Part shown: positions 17,704 through 28,489 of the stretch, one piece after another
Layout: each line of letters starts with the position of its first letter
How positions within the stretch are numbered: the stretch's first letter is position 1
From: Endozoicomonas sp. ISHI1
GTDB taxonomy: Bacteria; Pseudomonadota; Gammaproteobacteria; Pseudomonadales; Endozoicomonadaceae
NCBI RefSeq assembly: GCF_024606225.1
Contig: NZ_JAGRPU010000031.1
Span: 1 to 64,000 of the forward strand
Length of the DNA: 64,000 bases
Reading direction: 5' to 3'
Translations under genes and position numbers: made by a program
Notes under the pieces: model-generated
Seen by the model: only the letters and a program-made list of their open reading frames with translations
Databases searched by the model: none
Told to the model about the DNA's origin: nothing

Positions 17704-18873
17704 ATGCCGCCAACCCGCTTTGTCTATGGACAGACACCTCCTATTCTACTGACCCTGCTGCTCTTGACACAGGCACCACACTCGTTTTCTTCAGAAAGTT
17801 GCCAGACTGAGGAATGCAGTCGTTCTGTCGGCTACCAGATCCCCTCGGCCGCACTATTCATTTCTTTGGCCAGGGCCTATCGGGATGATTACGTTCTTTT
17901 ATTGGTCGCTGTGGCTGTGTCTGCGGTTTCCTTTTCATGGCCTGAGACACTGAACATTTCCGTATCCAAATGTAATGTCCAGCCCTTTGAACTCTGGAAG
18001 CCCAAGCTGGGCAGTGAGTTCTGTCAGTCCCTGATTTCCAGTAAAAACCGCACAGAAGCAGTGAGGCTGTTGAGAGAAACGGGAGCCATGGAGCCTGCAA
18101 CAATGGCCTGTAATAATTGGCAAACCGACTTGGCAGACTATTTCAACTGGCGTTGGCCGGGGAACAATGCCAGTCAGTGGCAGGAAATTCCCCTGCGTTA
18201 TTCGGCCTTACAGGGGTTGTCTGACAAAATGTACGAGGGCAAGGTCATGGATTTATTGATTCATTTTCCTTCGGTGTCTTCGCTGAGCACGATACAGATC
18301 AACGGTCAGCAGTATATTTTGAAAGGCTATGCCAACAGTGGCTTTATGATTGCTCCCATGTTGAAAGTGGCTGAATGCTACTTTGTGCCTGAAGAGGAGC
18401 CAGTGGCTTTTGGTTTTGATGAATGGAGTGGATTGGTTAATGGGCGAATTCATTCCCTGTTTAAAGCCGTGAAGGGACATTCTCTGGAAGATTGGGTTGC
18501 ACAGTCCCGTAAACCCACAAGCAAGGTTGACATTGATGCCATGTTTTCAGGGTTTGGGCAAATTCTGGCGCACTTTCACCTGCGTCACAGAGACTCGGAA
18601 CTGGATGGGCTTTCTACTCTTTCCAGAGCGGTTCATCGTGACCTGCACTTCAATAATGTCTTTTATGATGAAAAGTCGGGCTTTTCGCTGATTGATACCT
18701 TGGGGCTTTCTGTTTCAGTTCTGGAACCGTCTGAAGTGCGCCTTGATCTGAAGCGGCTGTTTGAAGATATGAACAGACACGGGATATCAAAGAGTGGCTT
18801 TATCAGGACTTATGTAGGTCAGTGGCCTGAAGTTGTTCAGGAGAATCTTCAGGAGCAAATAGAATCACTTTAA
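17704..18873 (+). CDS. Exported kinase-like protein
   Basis: The 389-residue protein has an N-terminal signal peptide (LLTLLLLTQAPHSF) and a second hydrophobic stretch around residues 55-80. The C-terminal half looks like a protein-kinase / aminoglycoside-kinase fold. It has a candidate nucleotide-binding Lys at 207 (YILKG), a catalytic loop HRDLHFNN with Asp313 and Asn318, and IDT with Asp331 in the place of the metal-binding DFG Asp. No glycine loop is obvious. ATG at 17704 follows GAGGAG, a good ribosome site; an earlier in-frame start at 17644 lacks one. An exported kinase suggests action on extracellular or host targets, which is inference. Pseudokinase status cannot be excluded. Confidence 0.65.
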   Translation: MPPTRFVYGQTPPILLTLLLLTQAPHSFSSESCQTEECSRSVGYQIPSAALFISLARAYRDDYVLLLVAVAVSAVSFSWPETLNISVSKCNVQPFELWKPKLGSEFCQSLISSKNRTEAVRLLRETGAMEPATMACNNWQTDLADYFNWRWPGNNASQWQEIPLRYSALQGLSDKMYEGKVMDLLIHFPSVSSLSTIQINGQQYILKGYANSGFMIAPMLKVAECYFVPEEEPVAFGFDEWSGLVNGRIHSLFKAVKGHSLEDWVAQSRKPTSKVDIDAMFSGFGQILAHFHLRHRDSELDGLSTLSRAVHRDLHFNNVFYDEKSGFSLIDTLGLSVSVLEPSEVRLDLKRLFEDMNRHGISKSGFIRTYVGQWPEVVQENLQEQIESL

Positions 18874-18905
18874 CCCGTGAAGCTGAGTGCCTGAGGTTGT
18901 CAGAG

Positions 18906-18929
18906 GCTTCGACAAGCTCAGGGCGAAGC
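18906..18929. repeat. REP-like small palindrome
   Basis: GCTTCG ... CGAAGC around ACAAGCTCAGGG. A partial copy (GACAAGCTCAGGGC) occurs at about 21088-21102, just before a palindromic element. Short repeats with this core are common in gammaproteobacterial intergenic DNA. Confidence 0.55.
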
Positions 18930-19004
18930 ATCAAAATTTTGAACTTTTTCGGAAAAATATGGACCAATAAAAGGTATGAAATGGAATTGTAAAGGAGTAC
19001 TTCC

Positions 19005-21014
19005 ATGTTTTTGTCACCAATCCCCTCACAACCCCAGCCCATCAGGGCAGATACAGTCTTCCAGAAAGATCTGAATGCAGAAAATAAAAGGCGTTTGACT
19101 ATCGATGAAACTCTTCAACATGAGCAAAAGCCCCTTCATCAGAGAAAAATCAGCAAAATCTTAACGTTGGCAAAGCCAGAAGGTTATTTCACTGTTGGTG
19201 AACAATACAAAATATCATTGATGAGCGATTACCTGCATGGCAACACCCAACATTTCAGTGACGAAGACTGGCTCTATCTGATAATAAAAATGGGTAAGAG
19301 GGTTATTAGTGAAAAAAAACTGGAAAAACTCAAACAAGAATTCAGCACAGCAGATAAAGAGATTCTGTTCAATAAAATAGCAAGATTACAAGCATTGAGA
19401 TACAAAATTGAAGATAGACTTCATCATTCACACAGAGTTAGCCGTGAAAAATTGTATGATGCAGCAAAAACAAGCAAGTATCTATTCTCAACTGAAAGTC
19501 TGGAAGACATTATTGAATCAGCAAAAAACAGTCATCCCCTGCAATCCTGCGCTCCACCAGAACTTTTATTCGCTAAAGCAAGTTTAAATTACGAAGGACA
19601 TAATCCTTATTTTTCTGAACTTATTATTGCCTGTTACAAAAATAGTCATTTTTTACCCCCGGATATTGAAATCGGCCACAAAATAGAAGATGAAATAAAA
19701 AAACAAAATCCAAAAATAAGCACAAATGAGGAAGATCTAGAAATAGAATTAATGTTATCAGATGAAGCCACAGTTGAAAAAAAATGTGGTGAAAGATCCT
19801 TCCAGTTCACTCTTCCTGATAATCGAACCTTGTACTTTAAATATCAACGAAAAGGTGAACCATGGGATGAGTTCACTCGTGAGCTTAAAATACACAATGC
19901 CTTGCACAACTTATTTTCTGATCAGGATTTCGCCAGTGAAATACCTTTCAGTAAAGGTTTATTTTCTGTTCCTGTGTCTGAAAATAATTACAAGCTCGAA
20001 ATTTCTGAAGGTCGACTACACGGTTATCTTTTCACGGCATCACAAGATTATGTTAATTATGCAAGCCAATTAGATTCATCAGATACCAAAAATCCACACG
20101 GAAGGTCCGAAGAAGGGTTAAAAAAGGCAGCGATTGATATAGGAACCTATGCAAGATACGGTCTGACATTCGACAGTCTTATTAAAGTACAGCATGATAA
20201 ATACAGACCCAGAAAAGGCTACCCTGTATGGACGACTATGGGAGCGCTATCCAATGTTTTTTGTAAAAATGCAGATAGCTTTCCCGGATCAATTTGTAAT
20301 TGGGTAAGAGACACTGAGTGCTCAGATTTATCCTGGTCCGGACTTAGAGACCTTGGCGACAGCCAAATATTTGGAAACATATTGCCGAGCCTGAGTTCCA
20401 GGAACACTCTAAATACAAAGTTCTTTCCAGAGGTTGGAAACTTATTAGCTTATTTTAATGCCCTTATGGATAACATTATTGCCATTGTTATTGTTTATGC
20501 TCGTGGAAAACGTTTAAATCCTGAGTTTCATTACAAAAACCCGTTAGCTGTTGAAGATGTAAAGACATTTGTCAGAGAAGTTCTGGAACATTTTTTGTGT
20601 GGGTATTATTCAACAAAAACGATAAGCTTGCAGAAAAATCTTGGATTGGATGATACCGGTTTTGAACAATGGCTGAATAGAGTTGCATTAGAAATAGTCT
20701 ATTGGTTAGCTATGCAACCTTATGAAATGAATGGTGCTTTTTATCATTCAAAGCATGCTCACAAAAAACATAACTACTTCGCACATGTGATGCGTATTAA
20801 GAGACCTGATCCTGAAATAATGGAAACTTCAGGGGAAATAGAAAGACGCTTGCTGTGTGACAACTCTAATGTTATTGATGGCAATCATAATCTTGGATTA
20901 GCACACAATTGTAGTTTTCCTTTACAAGCCCTTATAAAAGGGTTGTGCAAATTATCTATAAACATTCTGGAGCAACAATCACCAGTCACTGATCAAAATC
21001 CACGGGGAAATTAA
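19005..21014 (+). CDS. Large AT-rich protein, possibly kinase-like; function unknown
   Basis: Not recognised with confidence. 669 residues, no signal peptide, soluble, rich in Lys, Glu, Asn and Ser, and clearly more AT-rich than its neighbours, a sign of transfer. The start is supported by AAAGGAG about 10 nt before the ATG. Around residues 265-305 a stretch with TLYFKYQRKGEPWDEF followed by TRELKIHNAL looks like the Lys...Glu part of a kinase N-lobe, and IDIGTYARYGLTFDSL with IKVQHD follows 80-90 residues later, which could be a catalytic loop. These resemblances are weak. It follows the exported kinase-like gene on the same strand after 131 bp. Confidence 0.6.
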   Translation: MFLSPIPSQPQPIRADTVFQKDLNAENKRRLTIDETLQHEQKPLHQRKISKILTLAKPEGYFTVGEQYKISLMSDYLHGNTQHFSDEDWLYLIIKMGKRVISEKKLEKLKQEFSTADKEILFNKIARLQALRYKIEDRLHHSHRVSREKLYDAAKTSKYLFSTESLEDIIESAKNSHPLQSCAPPELLFAKASLNYEGHNPYFSELIIACYKNSHFLPPDIEIGHKIEDEIKKQNPKISTNEEDLEIELMLSDEATVEKKCGERSFQFTLPDNRTLYFKYQRKGEPWDEFTRELKIHNALHNLFSDQDFASEIPFSKGLFSVPVSENNYKLEISEGRLHGYLFTASQDYVNYASQLDSSDTKNPHGRSEEGLKKAAIDIGTYARYGLTFDSLIKVQHDKYRPRKGYPVWTTMGALSNVFCKNADSFPGSICNWVRDTECSDLSWSGLRDLGDSQIFGNILPSLSSRNTLNTKFFPEVGNLLAYFNALMDNIIAIVIVYARGKRLNPEFHYKNPLAVEDVKTFVREVLEHFLCGYYSTKTISLQKNLGLDDTGFEQWLNRVALEIVYWLAMQPYEMNGAFYHSKHAHKKHNYFAHVMRIKRPDPEIMETSGEIERRLLCDNSNVIDGNHNLGLAHNCSFPLQALIKGLCKLSINILEQQSPVTDQNPRGN

Positions 21015-21100
21015 GCTCAAACTACCCAGCGCCTGATGAAATTCCTTAATACCCCATACCGTTTGCCCTGGGCTAGTCGAAGCTTTTGACAAGCTCAGGG

Positions 21101-21267
21101 CTAGCAGCCTGTCGCACTTAAGGCTGTCCTACTGCGGTTGCAATAAATTGGTCTAAAAATTCCTGCTTCTTCGTCAAATAGCTCGCTATTCTCCTCAGAA
21201 GCAGAAATTTTTATCCTCAATTTCTTGCAATCCTCGCTACGGACGCTTAAGTCCGACAGGCTGCTAG
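21101..21267. repeat. MITE-like palindromic element, CTAG-flanked (copy B)
   Basis: Nearly identical to the element at 4921-5087 in the same orientation, again with CTAG at both ends. It lies between two convergent genes, where its hairpin could serve as a transcription end. Confidence 0.85.
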
Positions 21268-21299
21268 GGTGTGTGTAAGTCTATCGTCACATAAGCGGA

Positions 21300-23387
<2,088 letters not shown>

Positions 23388-23397
23388 TTATGTTATC

Positions 23398-23437
23398 TGG
23401 ACAGCGTCAAGATAAGACTGTATGTTGACACTGTCAA
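23398..23437. promoter_or_regulatory. Candidate operator pair between fadH and the TetR gene
   Basis: TTGACACTGTCAA at 23425-23437 is a perfect 13 bp palindrome, and TGGACAGCGTCAA at 23398-23410 matches it at 10 of 13 positions. Two similar palindromes 27 bp apart in the short divergent intergenic region are typical of TetR-family operators. Binding itself is inferred. Confidence 0.6.
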
Positions 23438-23485
23438 GATTGAGTATTCATTTTCTGAAACAGAGCACTGCCATTGAGTAAAAAT

Positions 23486-24103
23486 ATGTCAGCCAAAAAG
23501 AATTACCATCATGGAGACTTGCGACAAAGCCTCATTAATGAGGCAACCCGGATGATCGCCGGGTCCGGCGTTGAGAAGCTCTCTATGCGTGGGTTGGCTG
23601 AAGGTGTTGGGGTCTCGAGAACCGCTGCCTATCACCATTTCAAAGACAAGAATGAACTGTTGTGTGCCATTGCTGAGCAAGGTTTCAATCAATGGTACCA
23701 GGCATTGGGGAGCAGGCTGAAAGAGGCTCCGGACGATCTTGAACGTTGGTTTCGTGAGTTTTCCCATGCTTACATCGATTTTGCCCAGAATCATGCCGAG
23801 CAATATGACCTGATGTTTGGCCGACCTATCTGGAAGAATGGGCAGCCCACTGATGAACTGAGTAAAATCTCATTTGAAGCTTTCCAACTTTACGCCGACT
23901 TTGTCAAAAAATGCCTGACGGGTGATGATTTCAGTCAAGATCAGGATGCCCTGCGGGTAGCCCAGGTCACCTGGGGGAGTTTGCACGGTTTAAGTCGTTT
24001 ATTAATTGATGGAGTTTATCTCGATAAGGCTTCTATCAACAGCATGTGCGATGTAGCGGCAAGGCTGTTAGTACAGAATATGAGTTCATCATCACGGTTC
24101 TGA
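23486..24103 (+). CDS. TetR/AcrR family transcriptional regulator
   Basis: The 205-residue protein has a classic TetR helix-turn-helix at residues ~10-58 (LSMRGLAEGVGVSRTAAYHH, then FKDKNELL) and an all-helical ligand domain. The ATG at 23486 is preferred because family members start a few residues before YHHGDLR; a TTG at 23474 is possible. Divergent from fadH, with paired palindromes between them, so regulation of fadH in response to an acyl-CoA or fatty acid is a reasonable guess. The 3' end overlaps the convergent HD-domain gene by 12 bp. Confidence 0.85.
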   Translation: MSAKKNYHHGDLRQSLINEATRMIAGSGVEKLSMRGLAEGVGVSRTAAYHHFKDKNELLCAIAEQGFNQWYQALGSRLKEAPDDLERWFREFSHAYIDFAQNHAEQYDLMFGRPIWKNGQPTDELSKISFEAFQLYADFVKKCLTGDDFSQDQDALRVAQVTWGSLHGLSRLLIDGVYLDKASINSMCDVAARLLVQNMSSSSRF

Positions 24104-24778
24104 CTCATCAAAGTTGCGCCAGAACCGATGGGCGACACTGATATCATTTCGAGCCATGGCGCGAGCCGTTCCGGTCATTAGTTTCTCTTCAAAAAGATGT
24201 TGTACTTTTCGGGTTTGCATCAGTGCCTGATCGTAGGGGAGCTTTCTGACTTCAAGGTTACAGGCCAGTTCTCTGGTTATGCCGTAGGCTCCCATGAGAT
24301 CCATGGCATCGGCATCAAAGACAATTTTCGCCTCTATGGGGGAACTCCCGGAAATCAGGTGGGGGCGGCAAAGCCTGACAATCTCATGCAGCTGAGATTG
24401 AGTGGCGGGATTTAATCCGGTCTGTTTCAGAAGTTTCTCGAGTTGGTCCAGATGGTCATGGTATTGATGGAGCCAGGCACCGGCTTCAACAAGAAAGGCG
24501 TTGCCCGATTCGGATTGGTTAATGGTCAGGGCATGTCTTACCACTCGTTCTCCATGTCTCAGATTGTGGTAAGGGTCCTGCTGTTGATAGAAAACGCTGG
24601 CTTTTGCTTTTATGAAGTTCAGGCAGTTTTCCATGGCTTTGCTGTTATTGAGTCCGTATCCATTCAGGGAGAACTGTCGGCAGGGTTGGGCAGTACTTTC
24701 AGCCTGAACGGCTGACGATAACAGTATTATTGCCATGGTGACTGATGTGGCGTTGATAAGCCAGAGTGTACTCTGCAA
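24092..24778 (-). CDS. Exported HD-domain phosphohydrolase-like protein
   Basis: 228 residues with an N-terminal hydrophobic segment, probably a signal peptide (IILLSSAVQA). HD-superfamily motifs follow: HNLRHGERVVRHAL, then GAWLHQYHD, and a later KIVFDADAMDLMGAYG. These give the His ... His/Asp ... Asp metal ligands of the family. Substrate unknown. The start has AGGAA at proper spacing, and it lies 50 bp after artM on the same strand, so it may be the last gene of the art operon. Confidence 0.65.
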   Translation of the reverse strand: MQSTLWLINATSVTMAIILLSSAVQAESTAQPCRQFSLNGYGLNNSKAMENCLNFIKAKASVFYQQQDPYHNLRHGERVVRHALTINQSESGNAFLVEAGAWLHQYHDHLDQLEKLLKQTGLNPATQSQLHEIVRLCRPHLISGSSPIEAKIVFDADAMDLMGAYGITRELACNLEVRKLPYDQALMQTRKVQHLFEEKLMTGTARAMARNDISVAHRFWRNFDESEP

Positions 24779-24828
24779 TGTAATTTCCTGATCAGGTTGG
24801 CTGCCGCCTTCCGGGACAGAGTCGGCAT

Positions 24829-25509
24829 TTAGCGGGAAAATGCCAGCGCTCTACGCTCTATCCATCTTACTATCAGTGTCAGTATTCCAGTCAGTGTCAG
24901 ATAGATCAGACCCGCCAGAGAGAACACTGTGAGAGTATCGTACGTCTGGGCGTTCAGGCGAGCGGCATAGCCCATGAGATCCATTAACGTAATGGTGCTG
25001 GCCAGTGAGGTTCCTTTCATTACCAGAATTATTTCATTGCCGTAGGCTGGCAGTGCCCTGCGAATCGCATGGGGCAATATGATGCGGGTCAGAGCCTGCT
25101 GACGGGTCATACCCAGCGCCATAGCTGCTTCCCATTCGCCGGCAGAGACTGCATCAATAGACCCCTTGAACAGTTGCGTGGAATAAGCTGCGCTATTCAG
25201 GGCCAGAGCCAGCATGGCACAGAACCAGGGTTCGCTGAGCAATGACCATAATGCGGTTTCCTGTAGGATCGGAAACTGGGCAGGGCCATAATAAATCAGA
25301 AAAATCTGGACCAGAAGGGGCGTGCCGGTGAAGAGCAGGATTTGCAACCGAACCAGCCAGACCAGAGGTTTAAAGCGCAAAGATAGGATCAGGGTGAACA
25401 GCAAAGCTATCACCAGGCCGGTCAGCAGGCTGGCAAGGGTCAGCTCCAGAGTAGTCTGAAGACCTTTCAATAGTTGAGGCAGATATTCGGGCAAGGATTC
25501 TAATATCAT
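24829..25509 (-). CDS. artM: Arginine ABC transporter permease ArtM
   Basis: 226 residues, several membrane helices, and strong similarity to E. coli ArtM (VWLVRLQILLFTGTPLLVQI, IYYGPAQFP, the EAA loop AAMALGMTRQQALTRIILP, ERRALAF at the end). It forms the inner-membrane channel with ArtQ. Its start overlaps the artQ stop by 4 bp, indicating translational coupling. Confidence 0.92.
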   Translation of the reverse strand: MILESLPEYLPQLLKGLQTTLELTLASLLTGLVIALLFTLILSLRFKPLVWLVRLQILLFTGTPLLVQIFLIYYGPAQFPILQETALWSLLSEPWFCAMLALALNSAAYSTQLFKGSIDAVSAGEWEAAMALGMTRQQALTRIILPHAIRRALPAYGNEIILVMKGTSLASTITLMDLMGYAARLNAQTYDTLTVFSLAGLIYLTLTGILTLIVRWIERRALAFSR

Positions 25510-26168
25510 ACGTCCACAGTCCTGATGTGTTGACTGGTTTTCTGCTTCATCTTGTCCAGACAGTGTTGGCTGATTAGGGTGATCACCAGATAGATGGCAC
25601 CGGCTGTTGCATACCAGGTAAACGGTTCATAAGTCTTGGATGAAAGCAGTTGGGCTTGACGTAACAGGTCAGTCACACCGATGAGAGCAACCAATGCCGT
25701 ATCTTTCAGCAGCACCAGCCACTGATTACCCAGCCCGGGTAATGCATGACGCCAGGCCTGGGGCAGTACCACCCGATAAAAACACCGGACAGAGCTGATG
25801 CCTAAAGCTTTGGCCGCTTCTGACTGCCCCCTCGGAACGGCCATGAAAGCGCCCCGCAGAGTCTGGCTGGCATAGGCGGAAAAGATCAGCGACAGAGCAA
25901 CAGTACCGGCCGTGAAAGGGCTGATTTCGATAAACTCATCAGTGAGCAGAAAGAGCAGGTGGGTCACACCGAAGTAGATAAAGAAGACCACCAGGATCTC
26001 GGGCAGTCCCCTGACCAGAGTGACCCACGAAATGGTCAGGTATCTCAGCAACCGGAAACGGCTCAGTTCACCCAAAGCGAGTAGGCCAGCCAGTATCATA
26101 CCCAGAACCAGGGAAGAAAGCGCCAGTCCCAGAGTCATCAGAGTTGCATTGAGGAAGAGATCAAGCAT
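25506..26168 (-). CDS. artQ: Arginine ABC transporter permease ArtQ
   Basis: 220 residues with the amino-acid permease signature (VTLVRGLPEILVVFFIYFG; EAA loop EAAKALGISSVRCFYRVVLP). Partner of ArtM in the inner membrane. Lies between the binding protein and artM in the order artP-artJ-artQ-artM. Confidence 0.92.
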   Translation of the reverse strand: MLDLFLNATLMTLGLALSSLVLGMILAGLLALGELSRFRLLRYLTISWVTLVRGLPEILVVFFIYFGVTHLLFLLTDEFIEISPFTAGTVALSLIFSAYASQTLRGAFMAVPRGQSEAAKALGISSVRCFYRVVLPQAWRHALPGLGNQWLVLLKDTALVALIGVTDLLRQAQLLSSKTYEPFTWYATAGAIYLVITLISQHCLDKMKQKTSQHIRTVDV

Positions 26169-26238
26169 GGATACAAAGGTCTGTCAGATGTTAGGGGGCT
26201 GCAGCTGGATGGGCCGCAGCCAGGAAGTCGTTGGGGCT

Positions 26239-27012
26239 CTAGTTAAAGTATTTGTCGTAGATCTTTTGATATGTGCCGTTTTCTTTCAGTTTTTTCAGGG
26301 CTGAATCCATTTTTTCCTTCAGATTGTCCTGTTTTCTGACCGCAATTCCGTAGCCGATGCCAAAGTAGTCCGCATCCTTCACCTCTGGGCCTAGTTGAGC
26401 ATACTGACCTTCGCCTCTTTTTGCTAACCATTCGTTGGCAACCGCAGTATCGGCGAAGACAGCATCAACCCGTCCACTGGTCATATCCAGAAAGGCATTC
26501 TGGAACGAGTCGTAAGGACGAACCTTAACACCCTGACTCTCCAGTTTATCGATCAGATACTGCTGATGGGTAGAGCCGTTCTGGACACCTACAGAATGGT
26601 TCCTGAGTGCTTCAATAGAGGTTAGTCCTTTGTTTTTATGGGTTACAAAGGCAGCTGAATTCTCATAGTAAGGACCACTGAAGTCGACTTGCCTGAGGCG
26701 GTCCGGAGTAATATCCATCCCTGAAATTACCGCGTCAAAGCGGCGGAACTTCAGGCTCGGGATCAGACTGTCAAAGGACTGGTTGCTAAATGTACATTCT
26801 GCTTTCAGTTCGTCACAGATGGCTTTGGCCAGATCAATATCAAATCCTTCCAGTTGATTGTCCTTACCCACATACTCAAAAGGAGGGTAAGTAGCTTCTG
26901 TAGCAAAGCGAATAGTTTCGGCAGCCTGAGCCTGAACAGATTGAACGCTAATGAGTGCAGTGGCTATTGTCAAAGCACTGGTCGCCAGTATTGAAGCGAA
27001 CATTTTTTTCAT
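26239..27012 (-). CDS. artJ: Periplasmic arginine-binding protein
   Basis: 257 residues: signal peptide (MKKMFASI ... VQA), then a family 3 solute-binding domain (IRFATEATYPPFEY, LEGFDIDLAKAIC, FDAVISGMDITPDR). The start at 27012 is preferred over the upstream 27054 because it gives a proper signal peptide and has TGGAG about 9 nt upstream. It delivers arginine to ArtQM. The choice between artJ and artI cannot be made from sequence alone. Confidence 0.9.
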   Translation of the reverse strand: MKKMFASILATSALTIATALISVQSVQAQAAETIRFATEATYPPFEYVGKDNQLEGFDIDLAKAICDELKAECTFSNQSFDSLIPSLKFRRFDAVISGMDITPDRLRQVDFSGPYYENSAAFVTHKNKGLTSIEALRNHSVGVQNGSTHQQYLIDKLESQGVKVRPYDSFQNAFLDMTSGRVDAVFADTAVANEWLAKRGEGQYAQLGPEVKDADYFGIGYGIAVRKQDNLKEKMDSALKKLKENGTYQKIYDKYFN

Positions 27013-27050
27013 TGTTTGGTACTCCAGAAATCCCAAAAGTATCCGGTGGA

Positions 27051-27788
27051 TCAATGTTCCAGATAGCGGCGGAAAGCCTCTGTCCGGGGGTGAGCAAAGT
27101 GGTCGGATGATCCATCTTCAACAATATGGCCATCTTCGAGATAAATCACTTTGCTGGCAATTTTTCGCGCGAATTCGACTTCGTGAGTGACCACTACCTG
27201 GGTGATACCGGAATGGCTCAGTTCCCTGATCACTTCTACCACCTGATTGGTGATAGCCGGATCCAGAGCAGCAGTGGGTTCATCGAACAAAAGAACATCA
27301 GGTGACAGCATCAGGGAGCGGGCAATAGCCACCCGCTGCTGCTGACCTCCCGACAGAGAAGAAGGCCATGCATCTGCTTTTTCAGACAGGCCGACACGCT
27401 CCAACAGTTCTCTGGCTTTAGTCGTGGCTTGTTCCTTGGGCATACCCTGCACAACCGGAGCCTCAATCAGATTGCCAAGCACCGTCATATGTGGCCAGAG
27501 ATTATATTGCTGAAATACCATGCCTACCTTGCGCCTCAGGGCGCAAGCCTGTTTGTTCAGCTGTCTGCTGTTATGACTGTCGTTGAAATTAAACGCCATA
27601 TCAGCAATGCTCATGGTGCCCTTGTCGGGTGTTTCCAGCAAGTTCAGCATGCGCAGCAAGGTGCTTTTGCCTGCGCCGCTGGCTCCAAGAAGAACAGTGG
27701 TTTCACCACGGGGGATAGTAAAACTGATATTTTTAAGAACCTTTGTGGAGCCGAATGCTTTGCTGAGGCCCTCTACGATTATGCCCAT
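27051..27788 (-). CDS. artP: Arginine ABC transporter ATP-binding protein ArtP
   Basis: 245 residues with Walker A GASGAGKST, Q-loop FQQYNLWPH, signature LSGGQQQR, Walker B LLFDEP and the switch His in VVTHEVEFA. The FQQYNLWPHMTV region and NLIEAPVV are typical of ArtP. First gene of the operon, with a terminator-like hairpin and an ARG box upstream, so arginine repression by the adjacent ArgR is likely. Confidence 0.93.
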   Translation of the reverse strand: MGIIVEGLSKAFGSTKVLKNISFTIPRGETTVLLGASGAGKSTLLRMLNLLETPDKGTMSIADMAFNFNDSHNSRQLNKQACALRRKVGMVFQQYNLWPHMTVLGNLIEAPVVQGMPKEQATTKARELLERVGLSEKADAWPSSLSGGQQQRVAIARSLMLSPDVLLFDEPTAALDPAITNQVVEVIRELSHSGITQVVVTHEVEFARKIASKVIYLEDGHIVEDGSSDHFAHPRTEAFRRYLEH

Positions 27789-27910
27789 TGCCTTTCATCT
27801 GCCATTTTGTGAGAATTCCCGCCTCGGTGAGTATGAGATGCAGCGGAAATTTTTTTGCTCATGACTGCCTGTCAGAGTCCTGCCCCATGCAAGGTGTTTA
27901 AGGCGCTTGC

Positions 27911-27949
27911 ACAAAAAAGCCTGTCCCGATTTGCAGTATGGGCAGGCTT
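27911..27949 (-). terminator. Terminator-like hairpin in the artP leader
   Basis: On the minus strand, AAGCCTGCCC pairs with GGACAGGCTT (one G-T pair) and is followed by TTTTTT. It sits between the ARG box and artP, so it would act either as an attenuator of artPJQM or as the terminator of an upstream transcript. The rest of 27789-28068 shows no gene. Confidence 0.65.
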
Positions 27950-28068
27950 CAGGGCTGACGGGGTCCGTTGAGCTTAACCCTTTCTTACCGGGAAAGCATA
28001 GGCCGAACAGACGACTGGTTCACAAGAAAGTGGATTCTCTTATATGATCGTGGATAAAATCAAGTAAT

Positions 28069-28086
28069 TATGAATATCTATTCATG
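28069..28086. promoter_or_regulatory. ARG box (ArgR operator)
   Basis: TGAATATCTATTCA at 28071-28084 fits the core consensus TGAATwwwwATTCA perfectly. A weaker, degenerate match (GTGGATAAAATCAAG) lies one turn of two helices upstream. argR begins 400 bp away on the other strand and artP 280 bp away, so ArgR probably represses artPJQM and perhaps itself. Confidence 0.8.
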
Positions 28087-28102
28087 ATTAACGTTTTTTT
28101 AC

Positions 28103-28269
28103 CTAGCAGCCTGTCGGACTTAAGCGTCCGTAGCGAGGATTGCAAGAAATTGAGGATAAAAATTTCTGCTTCTGAGGAGAATAGCGAGCTATTTGACGAA
28201 GAAGCAGGAATTTTTAGACCAATTTATTGCAACCGCAGTAGGACAGCCTTAAGTCCGACAGGCTGCTAG
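28103..28269. repeat. MITE-like palindromic element (copy C, inverted)
   Basis: Reverse complement of the elements at 4921 and 21101, with CTAG at both ends. Its right CTAG is also the left CTAG of the next element. Confidence 0.85.
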
Positions 28270-28431
28270 GAGCCTGACCGAGAATAGCTGCCCTACTGCG
28301 GCGGCAGCAAATTGGTCTGAAAATCCGCTTTTGTTCGTCAAATAGCTCGCTATTCTCCTCACAAAAACGAATTTTCATCCTCAATTTTCTGCCGTCCTCG
28401 CTACGGGCGCCATTCTCGGTCAGGCTCCTAG
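28266..28431. repeat. Diverged member of the palindromic element family
   Basis: Same length and layout, and a shared middle (CAAATAGCTCGCTATTCTCC), but different ends (AGCCTGACCGAGAAT). CTAG flanks are present. It abuts copy C and shares its CTAG, as expected if one element inserted at the edge of the other. Confidence 0.8.
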
Positions 28432-28489
28432 AGGAGGCCAGGGTTCTGGTCACTACTGTCTGGGATTTCAGGAGTAATCAACAAAGATT

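Noticed and set aside
28084-28269. Small ORFs inside the palindromic elements
   Set aside because: They appear in every copy of the element as translations of its palindrome and have no coding features.
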